This document shows, piece by piece, positions 1 through 10,100 of a stretch of 64,000 bases of DNA. Below the pieces are notes generated by a model. The model saw nothing but the letters and a program-made list of their open reading frames with translations, was not told where the DNA came from and ran no database searches. Made by a program: the position numbers and the translations under genes. Positions within the stretch are counted from its first letter, which is position 1, and each line of letters opens with the position of its first letter. The DNA is from Psychromonas sp030397575 (GTDB lineage Bacteria; Pseudomonadota; Gammaproteobacteria; Enterobacterales; Psychromonadaceae): NCBI RefSeq assembly GCF_046250175.1, contig NZ_CP176468.1; one strand, written 5' to 3'.

Positions 1-1272
1 ACCGACTCGTTCAAATTGTTGCTCCTGTAATACCCTTAATAACTTACTTTGTAATTGTAATGGTATCTCTCCGACTTCATCTAAAAAGAGGGTAGCGCCA
101 TCGGCTAGTTCAAAACGCCCAACACGATCTGAAAGAGCGCCTGAAAAAGCGCCTTTTACATGGCCAAAGAATTCACTTTCAAAGAGCTCTGTTGGAATAG
201 CTGCACAATTAACACGTATTAGTGGCCTGACTTTACGCTGGCTTGCCTCATGAATTGCTCTCGCTATTAACTCTTTACCTGTGCCTGATTCTCCTATAAT
301 CAATACATTCGCATCGGTGGGGGCGACTAATTCAATTTGATTCATCATATGCTTAATTTTATTGCTGTTACCAATTAAATATTGATGATTAAAGTCGGCG
401 TTAATCTCTTCTTGTAAATATGCATTTTCCATCTCCAAACGATGTTTAAGAGCATCAACTTCTTTTAACGCATTAAGTAATTTATCTTGCGTTCGCTTGC
501 GCTCTGTAATATCTCGGAAAATAACAACTGCACCAATTAATGTACCGTTTTCTGTTAGAGGTGTACTGGTATATTCAACGGGGATAGCTTTGCCTTGTCG
601 AGACCAAAATACTTCATTATCAACACTGTGGATCGCACCATCATTAAAGGCCGCATATATTGGACAATTATGCACATGGTAGTGACTACCATTCACATGG
701 GTATGGTGAATAATATCGTGAATCTTCTTTCCCATTAGTTGTTCTTTTTTCCAACCAATAATAGCTTCGGCGGCGGCATTAACAAAGGTTGTTTTACCTT
801 CACAATCAACACCGTAGATACCATCACCGACTGCTGTTAAGAGTAGCTGGTTTTGACGCTCAATTTGTTCAAATACTGTTTCATCTGTGTCCCATTGCGA
901 CAAACCGAGTCGATAATTAGATTCTATTCGAGATTTAAAGTGACGTTCAAAAGTGACACTGCCATCTTCACAGCTTAATAAAATATTATTAGCAAATTTA
1001 GAAGCATTAATCCCAATACTCACGTTTTTATTCGCGGTTTGTATATTTAATTCGCTAGACCAAGCTGTACCTTCTGTCAGTACTTGCTGGGTAAAGTTAT
1101 GCAGTTTATCAAGACAGTCTGGGAAAAATTGGGTCACTGTATATTGAGTTAATGCTCTTCTATTTAAGGTAAATAAAGCTTCTGCTTGCTTATTAGCTAT
1201 CAAAATTCGATTGGTAATAGGGTTAATTAATAGCATCGCAGTAGGGGCATTTAAAAATAGTTGCTCCAACAT
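1..1272 (-). CDS. PAS-domain sigma-54-dependent transcriptional activator (3' part missing)
   Basis: Reading leftward from ATG at 1272 (GGAG six bases upstream), the frame stays open for 424 codons to the window edge, so the C-terminus with the expected HTH is missing. Two PAS-like segments (roughly residues 1-100 and 140-260) are followed by a short coiled linker and an AAA+ sigma-54 interaction domain. Walker A is GESGTGKE. The sigma-54 contact loop reads GAFSGA instead of the usual GAFTGA. A Walker B-like LFLDEVGEI follows. Proteins of this class hydrolyse ATP to open sigma-54 RNA polymerase complexes, and PAS domains sense a ligand or redox state. It is divergent from cynS, and the shared gap has a -24/-12 promoter, so I infer it controls the cyanase genes. 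The ligand is unknown. Confidence 0.9.
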   Translation of the reverse strand, partial: MLEQLFLNAPTAMLLINPITNRILIANKQAEALFTLNRRALTQYTVTQFFPDCLDKLHNFTQQVLTEGTAWSSELNIQTANKNVSIGINASKFANNILLSCEDGSVTFERHFKSRIESNYRLGLSQWDTDETVFEQIERQNQLLLTAVGDGIYGVDCEGKTTFVNAAAEAIIGWKKEQLMGKKIHDIIHHTHVNGSHYHVHNCPIYAAFNDGAIHSVDNEVFWSRQGKAIPVEYTSTPLTENGTLIGAVVIFRDITERKRTQDKLLNALKEVDALKHRLEMENAYLQEEINADFNHQYLIGNSNKIKHMMNQIELVAPTDANVLIIGESGTGKELIARAIHEASQRKVRPLIRVNCAAIPTELFESEFFGHVKGAFSGALSDRVGRFELADGATLFLDEVGEIPLQLQSKLLRVLQEQQFERVG

Positions 1273-1360
1273 AGTTTACTCCATCAACAAAATGAATCGG
1301 TGGTATTAACACCAAGTTAGCGTTCGAGAATCCATTATCACTGCAAATTTGAAGCCATGA

Positions 1361-1414
1361 CAACGAGATTTAGTTGATAGAGCAACGAAAAATCGTTTAA
1401 CACGAAATGTCGTG
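1361..1414. promoter_or_regulatory. Tandem dyads, candidate enhancer for the divergent sigma-54 activator
   Basis: Three copies of an ACGA-N4-TCGT type dyad lie in a row: 1361-1376 (one mismatch, right half TAGT), 1384-1397 (AACGA-4-TCGTT, perfect) and 1401-1414 (CACGA-4-TCGTG, perfect). Centres are about 22 and 17 bp apart. The nearest is about 70 bp upstream of the -24 element at 1484, a normal position for sigma-54 enhancer sites. That the divergent activator binds here is inference. Confidence 0.55.
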
Positions 1415-1483
1415 GTAATTATTTTGCGGTTTATTGTTTTATAATTCCATATAAAACAAATGTTTAGGTAACTTTCATTGAGG

Positions 1484-1499
1484 TGGCATAGTAAATGCT
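1484..1499 (+). promoter_or_regulatory. Sigma-54 (-24/-12) promoter of cynS
   Basis: TGGCATAGTAAATGCT carries the GG and GC doublets exactly 12 bases apart, as in the consensus TGGCAC-N5-TTGC. The -12 C is base 1498, so transcription should start near 1510, leaving a leader of about 110 bases before cynS. The divergent gene encodes a sigma-54 activator, which strengthens the call. Confidence 0.7.
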
Positions 1500-1618
1500 A
1501 TATCAGTATTGTTAGGTGGAAGTATGAGAAAAAGGTCTTTTGGTATATTTCTCTTTGCACCAATTAAGGGCAAGATTCACTCTGATTAATGCCATTATCA
1601 TTCAGTTAAGGAAATAAC

Positions 1619-2062
1619 ATGTTAAAAAAAATAGAGGTCACAGAAGCTATTTTCGCGATCAAAAAAGAAAAAAATTTAACTTGGGAAACGATTGCGGATG
1701 CCATTGGTATGTCAACCGTATGGACTACTTCAGCTTGTTTAGGCATGAACAGTTTTACGGAAGCGACTGCCGATAAATTGATCGTATATTTAGGTTTACC
1801 AACAGAAACAAAATTTAGTTTATTAGAAAACCCAACAAAAGAATGGGATAAGTCAGTGCCACAAGACCCTCTCATCTATCGCTTTTATGAAGTAGTAGGA
1901 GTGTATGGAGATACATTGAAAGAGGTTATCCAAGAGAAGTTTGGTGACGGTATTATGAGTGCTATCGACTTTACTATGTCAGTTGATAAAGAGGAGAACC
2001 CAAAAGGTGACCGTGTAGTAGTGACGATGAATGGTAAGTTTTTACCTTATAACGCATGGTAG
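1619..2062 (+). CDS. cynS: Cyanate hydratase (cyanase)
   Basis: 147 residues, close to the usual 150-156. Cyanase converts cyanate plus bicarbonate into carbamate, which decays to ammonia and CO2; it detoxifies cyanate and supplies nitrogen. The N-terminal half is the HTH-like dimer domain. The C-terminal catalytic domain keeps the family signature, and the three catalytic residues align as Arg88 and Glu91 (in IYRFYE) and Ser114 (in GIMSAI). ATG at 1619 is preceded by AAGGA. It sits downstream of a -24/-12 promoter and upstream of a formate/nitrite-family channel, in place of the CynT carbonic anhydrase and CynX transporter of the E. coli cyn operon. Confidence 0.95.
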   Translation: MLKKIEVTEAIFAIKKEKNLTWETIADAIGMSTVWTTSACLGMNSFTEATADKLIVYLGLPTETKFSLLENPTKEWDKSVPQDPLIYRFYEVVGVYGDTLKEVIQEKFGDGIMSAIDFTMSVDKEENPKGDRVVVTMNGKFLPYNAW

Positions 2063-2245
2063 GTAGCTTATTGAAGTAGGTAATATTTTCGAATTATTGC
2101 ATTTTTAATAAAAGGGCGACCGATATTGAGAGTTACTGTAAAGACGTAATTGCTCTTTAAAAGGATGTTTGCCAACAGGAAGTTACATTAACCCGTAAGT
2201 TATTTAGCATATTAAATACTTACCAGAATAAAAGTGAGAAAAACT

Positions 2246-3058
2246 ATGTCTTATTTAGAGCCCGCAGAGTTTGTAACCAAAATGGTTGATACTGGGGAAT
2301 CCAAAGTTTATATGTCGACTAAGGACACCTTAATACGTGCTTTTATGGCGGGTGCCATTTTAGGATTGGCAGCTGTCTTTGCAATTACAGTTGCTACTAA
2401 AACTGGGAGTCCAATATTAGGCGCTTGTCTATTTCCCGTTGGTTTTATTATGTTGTACTTAATGAAATTTGACCTGTTAACGGGTGTATTTACTTTAGTC
2501 CCTTTAGCTTTATTAGATAAACGTCCAGGAGTCACTTTTTCAAGTGTTATGCGTAATTGGGGTTTAGTATTTATTGGTAATTTTGCAGGTGCTATGACAA
2601 CCGCTTTTATGGTTTCTTTTATATTAACCTACGGTTATGCAACAGATGGCGGCGCATTGGCAGCAAAAGTAAGTGCGATTGGCGAATCAAGAACGCTAGG
2701 TTATCAAGAGCATGGCATTGGTGGATGGTTTACTATTTTTATTCGCGGAATGCTATGTAACTGGATGGTCTCAATGGGTGTAGTTGGTGCATTAATTTCA
2801 ACTTCAGCTGGCAGTAAAATGGCTGCTATGTGGATGCCTGTAATGTTATTCTTTTATATGGGGTTTGAGCATTCAATCGTGAATATGTTTTTATTCCCAT
2901 TTTCAATGATCATGGGCGGTGATTTTACCGTTTATGATTATTTATTGTGGAATGAGATTCCAACGGTATTAGGTAATTTAGCGGGTGGTTTACTATTAGT
3001 AGGATTACCTTTGTACTTCACGCATGTTAAAACCTCTAAAGCACGTGTTTTAAGTTAA
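2246..3058 (+). CDS. Formate/nitrite transporter (FNT) family channel
   Basis: With ATG at 2246 (a GTGAG lies 8-9 bases upstream) the protein has 270 residues. An in-frame GTG at 2234 is possible but has no ribosome site. Six hydrophobic segments are evident. The pore histidine motif EHSIVNM places His209 at the same number as in E. coli FocA. FNT proteins are pentameric inner-membrane channels for small monovalent anions (formate, nitrite, hydrosulfide). Its place 183 bp behind cynS suggests it imports a cyanase-related anion such as cyanate, nitrite or bicarbonate; this is inference. No promoter is obvious in the gap, so it may be cotranscribed with cynS. Confidence 0.9.
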   Translation: MSYLEPAEFVTKMVDTGESKVYMSTKDTLIRAFMAGAILGLAAVFAITVATKTGSPILGACLFPVGFIMLYLMKFDLLTGVFTLVPLALLDKRPGVTFSSVMRNWGLVFIGNFAGAMTTAFMVSFILTYGYATDGGALAAKVSAIGESRTLGYQEHGIGGWFTIFIRGMLCNWMVSMGVVGALISTSAGSKMAAMWMPVMLFFYMGFEHSIVNMFLFPFSMIMGGDFTVYDYLLWNEIPTVLGNLAGGLLLVGLPLYFTHVKTSKARVLS

Positions 3059-3076
3059 TGTAATAGTAAGGTGTTG

Positions 3077-3113
3077 CACTTAAACACATTTGGATAGCCG
3101 CCGTGTTTAAGTG
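3077..3113 (+). terminator. Hairpin after the FNT gene
   Basis: Arms CACTTAAACAC (3077-3087) and GTGTTTAAGTG (3103-3113) pair perfectly over 11 bp with a 15-base loop, 19 bases after the FNT stop. The following T-rich stretch is weak. It probably ends the cyn transcript and separates it from pfaR. Confidence 0.5.
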
Positions 3114-3250
3114 TAACTACTTTTATATCACTTCATCTAAAATTAACCATTCGAAGCACAATTCACTAAATAATAAGTATCGGTTGATTGTATAGGGTGT
3201 GATACCTGTGTATATTAAGCTTACTTTTATATTTAAGTGAATTCATTATA

Positions 3251-4063
3251 TTGAGCGCCAAGCAGCATAAAAACGCAACGACGACCCCCGAGATAAGAGC
3301 TTTTATTCATGACTCTGAGCTGCCGACCGCAGTACTAGCACGTCTGTTAAAAATCTCTGAATCCACCGTACGTAAATGGCGTAAACGGGAAACCGTTGAA
3401 GATGCTTCGCACGTACCAAAACACTTCAAAACGACTCTCTCAGTGCAGCAACAATATGTTGTTGTGCAATTGCGCACTCGATTAATGCTCTCCTTGGATG
3501 ATCTGTTACAGGTTTGTCGGCAATTTATTAATGAAAACACCTCTAGGGCGGGTCTACAGCGTTGTTTGAAACGTCATGGTGTGTCTAAGTTAGCGGATAT
3601 TGACCCTGCCGGCGAGTTAGTTAAATTAGAGCAGCAAGTCAGTGTTGCTATTAAAGATAACAGTTCAGACCAAGTACTCAATTCAGTGGTTAGCCCTGAG
3701 GCCATGAGCGAAGTACTAAATCAATTACGCAGTGAAGCGGCTGAGAAAACCAATAGCAGTCAATTAGCAGATCATGCACGAAGTGCGAAAACACGTTCAC
3801 TAACCTGTTCAGATGTAGTGCAAGTAAGTGTGACAACACTGCCTATCTTAGATAAAAAAACAACTAACCAACATCGTTTATTGATTGCCCATGACCCTGA
3901 TAGCCAGTGGGTGTATGTCGATCTTTATCAAGACGATGAAGCCGATGCTGCACGACGTTATATGCGTTACGTGTTAAAGCATGCACCATTTCATATTCGT
4001 CGCTTATTAGCGGCAAATTATAACGAATTTTTGAGCCGATTCCGTTTGCTTAGTGAAGTATAA
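3251..4063 (+). CDS. pfaR: PfaR-like regulator of PUFA synthesis, transposase-derived
   Basis: 270 residues from TTG at 3251; no ATG occurs for about 80 codons, so a non-ATG start is needed (AAGTGA about 10 bases upstream is a weak ribosome site). The first 130 residues have the layout of IS481-type transposase N-termini: an HTH (ARLLKISESTVRKWRKRE) followed by a second helical DNA-binding segment. The last 60 residues resemble a transposase rve core, with HDPDSQWVYVDLY where the first catalytic Asp lies. The block that is normally TDNGxEF reads AANYNEF, so the second catalytic Asp is gone and the rest of the core is missing. A regulator of this type, PfaR, activates pfa genes in Photobacterium profundum. 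It sits 38 bp upstream of pfaA on the same strand. Confidence 0.85.
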   Translation: MSAKQHKNATTTPEIRAFIHDSELPTAVLARLLKISESTVRKWRKRETVEDASHVPKHFKTTLSVQQQYVVVQLRTRLMLSLDDLLQVCRQFINENTSRAGLQRCLKRHGVSKLADIDPAGELVKLEQQVSVAIKDNSSDQVLNSVVSPEAMSEVLNQLRSEAAEKTNSSQLADHARSAKTRSLTCSDVVQVSVTTLPILDKKTTNQHRLLIAHDPDSQWVYVDLYQDDEADAARRYMRYVLKHAPFHIRRLLAANYNEFLSRFRLLSEV

Positions 4064-4101
4064 ACACTAGCAAACAGATAGTAATGCCATTGGAGAACAT
4101 A

Positions 4102-7100
4102 ATGTCAAAAAAACAAAACACCAACACAGCGGCTGATAAGCGTATTAATTCACGCTTACAAGAAACGCCAATAGCAATTGTTGGTATGGCTTCGGTTTTT
4201 GCTGAAAGTAAAAATCTAGGACAGTTTTGGGAAACCATAGTTAATTCTGTGAATGGCATTCAAGATGTACCTGAAGATCGCTGGGCTATTGATGACTATT
4301 ACTCTGCAGATAAAAAAGAAGCAGATAAAAGTTATTGTAAACGTGGTGGTTTTTTACCTGAAATTGATTTTGATCCGATGGAATTTGGTCTTCCACCTAA
4401 TTTACTAGAATTAACTGATATTACCCAATTAATGGCATTAGTGACTGCACGTGATGTTATTGCTGATGCGGGTTTAAGTGTTGAAGGTAATGTTGATCGC
4501 GATAAAATGGGGATTATCCTAGGGGTGGGTGGCGGCCAAAAACAGGGTGGGCAGTTAATGTCCCGATTGCAAGGTCCTGTACTAGAAAAGGTGTTAAAAG
4601 CATCAGGTGTCAGTGAAGATGATACTAATGTGATCGTGGATAAATTTAAAAAAGCGTATATTCCATGGGAAGAGAACTCATTCCCAGGTATGTTAGGTAA
4701 CGTTATTGCTGGACGTATTGCTAATCGTTTTAATCTTGGTGGTACAAACTGTGTGGTTGATGCCGCTTGCGCAGGTTCTTTAGCCGCTATTAAAATGGCA
4801 GTATCAGACCTATTGGAATACCGCTCAGATATGATGTTATCGGGTGGTATATGTTGTGATAACTCACCATTTATGTACATGTCATTTTCAAAAACACCAG
4901 CATTTACTGATGGCGATTGCATTCGTCCTTTTGATGATAAATCCAATGGTATGATGATTGGTGAAGGTGTGGGTATGATTGCACTTAAACGTTTAGAAGA
5001 TGCTGAACGTGATGGTGACCGAATCTACTCTGTGATCAAAGGTATTGGTAGCTCTTCAGATGGAAAGTTTAAATCCATCTATGCGCCGCGTCCAGAAGGG
5101 CAATTAAAAGCACTTAAACGTGCTTATCAAGATGCAGGTTTTGATCCAAAAACATGTGGATTAATTGAAGCGCACGGCACTGGTACTAAAGCCGGAGATG
5201 CGGCAGAGTTTAGAGGTTTAGAGTTATTGTTCAGTGAAAATAATGAACAAAAGCAACACGTGGCATTAGGCTCAGTTAAATCACAAGTGGGCCATACTAA
5301 AGCGGCGGCAGGTACTGCCGGATTAATTAAAGCAGCACTAGCGTTACACCACAAAGTATTACCACCGACGATTAATGTTGATCTACCGAATAAAAATTTA
5401 GATATCGAAAATACACCACTTTATATTAATACTGAAACACGTCCTTGGATGCAGCGTGTTGATGGTGTTAAGCGTCAAGCGGGGATCAGCTCTTTTGGAT
5501 TTGGTGGCACTAACTTCCATCTAGTATTAGAAGAATACTCACAGCAACATCAACATGCTTATCGATTAAACGAGGTTGCGCAGTCATTTTTAATTGCCGC
5601 TGATAATAAAGCACAGCTAATTGAGATATTAACGGCGCAGCATCAGGCTTTAAAGGTTGGTCAAGACAATCAACCCTATGCTTATAATCAATTTATAATT
5701 GACTTTCCTGTACGTAAAATTGCTGCTGATCAAGTGCGTTGTGGTTTTGTAGCCAATGACGTTAATCATGCTAAACAGTTATTAACGCAAGCAATCGATA
5801 AACTAACAACAGATCAATCTGAACAATGGTCAATGCCAACGGGTATCTATTACCAACAGCAGGCTATCAATAGTAAAGGTAAAGTGGTTGCTCTATTTTC
5901 AGGTCAAGGGTCCCAATATGTGAACATGGGGCGTGAATTGGTTTGTCATTTCCCAACTATGATGGCCAGTCAAGTAGCCATGGATAAACAGTTTGCATTA
6001 AGTTCAACGGGTAAGGTAAGTGATGTGCTTTATCCTATTCCAGTATTTGATGCATCTAAAAAAGCGCAACAAGAGCAGACTTTACGACTAACAGAATATG
6101 CACAACCTGCGATAGGCAGTTTATCAGTTGGCTTATTTAATACATTTAAACAAGCTGGTTTTAAACCTGACTTTACCGCAGGACATAGCTTCGGTGAGTT
6201 AACGGCATTATGGGCAGCAGGTGTGTATTCAGAATATGATTATATGCAACTTGCCATTGCCCGTGGCCAAGCTATGTCAGCACCCAATCAAGTAGATTTT
6301 GATGCAGGGGCAATGGCTGCTGTTATTGGAGAAGTTGCTTTAGTAGAGATTGAAATTGCGGAGATCGCTGGAGTAAGCATTGCTAATTATAATGCTCATA
6401 ATCAAGCGGTGATTGCTGGTAGTAAAATAGCCATTTTAGATGCGAGTACAAAACTCACTAAACTTGGTTTAAAAGTGATTGAGTTACCTGTTTCTGCTGC
6501 TTTCCACACGCCATTAGTTGAGCATGCTCAGCAACCATTTGCTAAGGCTATTGATCAAGTCAAATTTGCTAAACCAACGATAAATGTGTTTGCTAATGGT
6601 ACTGGTGAAGCACACAGTGAGCAGCCGCAAAAGATAAAAGCTGCGCTTAAAGGGCATATTCTAGAATCGGTACAATTCAGTAAACAGATTGAGAATTTAT
6701 ACAAGGCTGGTGGTCGTATCTTTGTAGAGTTCGGCCCTAAAAATGTACTTACCGGTTTAGTGGATAATATTCTGCAAGATAAATCAGATGTAGTGAGCAT
6801 TGCGACTAACGGTAATACCAAACAAAGTGCTGATATTCAATTACGTTTAGCCGCTGTGCAATTAGCTGTTTTAGGCGTTGAGCTAGATAACATTGACCCT
6901 TATTCCGCAGTTAGTCGCCCAACGGTTGCACCTAAAAAATCACCATTAGCGATGAAATTATCGGGTGCTGCCTATGTCAGTCCTAAAACAAAACAGGCTT
7001 TCCAAGATGCGTTAACTGACAATTGGAAGATAGGTAACAATCAACAACCTGTCACTGAAGTCAAAGAAGTGATCAAAGAGGTCATTGTTGAGAAAGTTGT

Positions 7101-10100
7101 AGAAAAAATGATTTATGTCGACAGTGAAGGTAAGCCTTTAGCTGATCAATCAGCGGTGGCAACGCAGCCAACAGATACACTAAATACTCAAATTTCGGCT
7201 AATGATATTCAAGATAGTGTTAAGCGGTTAATTGAGCATCAATCACAACTATTATCCGTACATCAAGCGTATTTAGAAGGGCCTAATCAATATGCAGACA
7301 CCTTTAAAACGGTATTAACTGCGCAAGCTGGCCAACAAAAATTACCTGAAGGTTTGGATAAAACTTTAAGTATGTACCATGATTTCCAAACAGAAACATT
7401 AAGAGTACATGAGACATACCTGAATAATCAGACCGAAAATATGCAGCATATGCTAAGTAGAGTGTCTGATAATAAAGGGGACAATCCTCAACAAGTAGCA
7501 CCAGTTAATGAACTTCAGAAATCCCCTGACTTGCAAAGTGGAAATAAGCCATTAACAACCAATTTGAGTCTACAAGAGCAATTACAGGCAACACATGACA
7601 CGGTTAAAGGTGTACAAACTAGTCCTGTCAGAAAAGTACAACAAAATACAGTTGATGACAAAGTGTCGCCACTAAGTGGTGAGATTGCTTCAAATCAAGC
7701 GATAGCTGATACCATGCTCGCGGTTGTTGCTGATAAAACCGGTTACCCAACAGAGATGCTTGAACTAAGCATGGATATGGAAGCGGATTTAGGTATCGAT
7801 TCAATCAAACGCGTTGAAATCCTAGGAGCAGTGCAAGATCAAGTGACAGACTTACCAGAATTAGACGCTGAGCAACTTGCACAAATGCGTACGCTTGAAG
7901 AAATTGTGGTTTACATGAACTCCGTGATGGGCGACACACAGAATATGCCAGCAAGTGTGGCAACAGCAAATCCCCCCCTTGGTAACACAACGGCTAATAG
8001 CGTTGACGCTCAATTGATTGAACAAATCATGCTCGCGGTTGTTGCTGATAAAACCGGTTACCCAACAGAGATGCTTGAATTAAGCATGGATATGGAAGCG
8101 GATTTAGGTATCGATTCAATCAAACGCGTTGAAATCCTAGGGGCCGTGCAAGATCAAGTGACGGATTTACCAGAATTAGACGCTGAGCAACTTGCACAAA
8201 TGCGTACGCTTGAAGAAATTGTGGTTTACATGAATTCAGTGATGGGCGACACACTGAATAAACCAGCAAGTGTGACAACAGCAAATAATCCCCTTGGTAA
8301 CACAACGGCTAATAGCGTTGACGCTCAATTGATTGAACAAACCATGCTTGCGGTTGTTGCTGATAAAACCGGTTACCCAACAGAGATGCTTGAATTAAGC
8401 ATGGATATGGAAGCGGATTTAGGTATTGACTCAATCAAACGCGTTGAAATCCTAGGGGCTGTGCAAGATAAAGTGACGGATTTACCAGAATTAGACGCTG
8501 AGCAACTTGCACAAATGCGTACGCTTGAAGAAATTGTGGTTTACATGAATTCAGTAATGGGCAACACACTGAATAAACCAGCAAGTGTGACAACAGCAAA
8601 TAACCCCTTTAGTAACACAACGCCTAATAGCGTTGACGCTCAATTAATTGAACAAACCATGCTCGCGGTTGTTGCTGATAAAACCGGTTACCCAACAGAA
8701 ATGCTTGAATTAAGCATGGATATGGAAGCGGATTTAGGTATCGATTCAATCAAACGCGTTGAAATCTTAGGGGCCGTGCAAGATCAAGTGACGGATTTAC
8801 CAGAATTAGACGCTGAGCAACTTGCACAAATGCGCAGGCTTGAAGAAATTGTGGTTTACATGAATTCAGTGATGGGCGACACACTGAATATGCCAGTCAA
8901 TGCTGCAACAGCAAATAACTCCCTTGGCAACACAACGGCTAATAGCGTTGACGCTCAATTGATTGAACAAACCATGCTTGCGGTTGTTGCTGATAAAACC
9001 GGTTACCCAACAGAGATACTTGAATTAAGCATGGATATGGAAGCGGATTTAGGTATTGACTCAATCAAACGCGTTGAAATCCTAGGGGCCGTGCAAGATC
9101 AAGTGACGGATTTACCAGAATTAGACGCTGAGCAACTTGCACAAATGCGCACGCTTGAAGAAATTGTGGTTTACATGAATTCAGTGATGGGCGACACACT
9201 GAATATGCCAGTCAATGCTGCAACAGAAAATAACTCCCTTGGCAACACAACGGCTAATAGCGTTGACGCTCAATTGATTGAACAAACCATGCTTGCAGTT
9301 GTTGCTGATAAAACCGGTTACCCAACAGAGATGCTTGAATTAAGCATGGATATGGAAGCGGATTTAGGTATCGATTCAATCAAACGCGTTGAAATCCTAG
9401 GGGCTGTGCAAGATCAAGTGGCAGACTTACCAGAATTAGACGCTGAGCAACTTGCACAAATGCGTACGCTTGAAGAAATTGTGGCTTACATGAACTCAGT
9501 GATGGGCGTGACTAATGCTAATACAGTACAAGCGACTGAAGAGGCACCGCAAACAATAGATGTAGAGCATATCGAACGCACTATGTTGTCAGTTGTGGCT
9601 GATAAAACAGGCTATCCAACGGAAATGCTGGAGTTAAGCATGAATATGGAAGCGGATTTGGGTATAGACTCTATCAAACGTGTAGAAATCCTGGGCGGTG
9701 TACAAGACCAAATATCAGCACTTCCTGAGTTAGATGCAGAACAATTATCACAAATGTCCACGTTGGCTGAAATTGTTAACTACATGCACTCGGTTCAAGC
9801 GGATAATACGTCTGTAATAACCGTTAATACATTTAGTCATGCGTCATATGTACCATTAACCGAAACCTTTGAACCTGCACCCAGTGCAACGGTGGCAATA
9901 AAAAAGCTTTCAGCACTTGAATACGATGACTCAAGTGTGAAAGGTGAAACCGATGGTAGTAAACAATTATTATTGGTTAATGACGGGCTTGATAGTTGTG
10001 TTTTAACTGCTAATGAATTAATAAAAGCTGGATGGAAAGTCACTGTTCTAACACCTCACTGGATTAAAGTGAAATTAACCAAGCAGTTTGACCAACAGAT

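Noticed and set aside
3251..4063. Active IS481 transposase gene
   Set aside because: A catalytic Asp is replaced, the core is truncated and no inverted repeats or target duplication were seen; the position before pfaA fits PfaR.
4332..4946. 204-codon open frame on the minus strand
   Set aside because: It lies wholly antisense to the PfaA ketosynthase domain, has no ribosome site and no recognisable motifs; codon bias of the sense gene explains it.
7711..9807. Long direct repeats as a CRISPR array or mobile element
   Set aside because: The repeats are in-frame ACP-coding units with no spacers or terminal inverted repeats.
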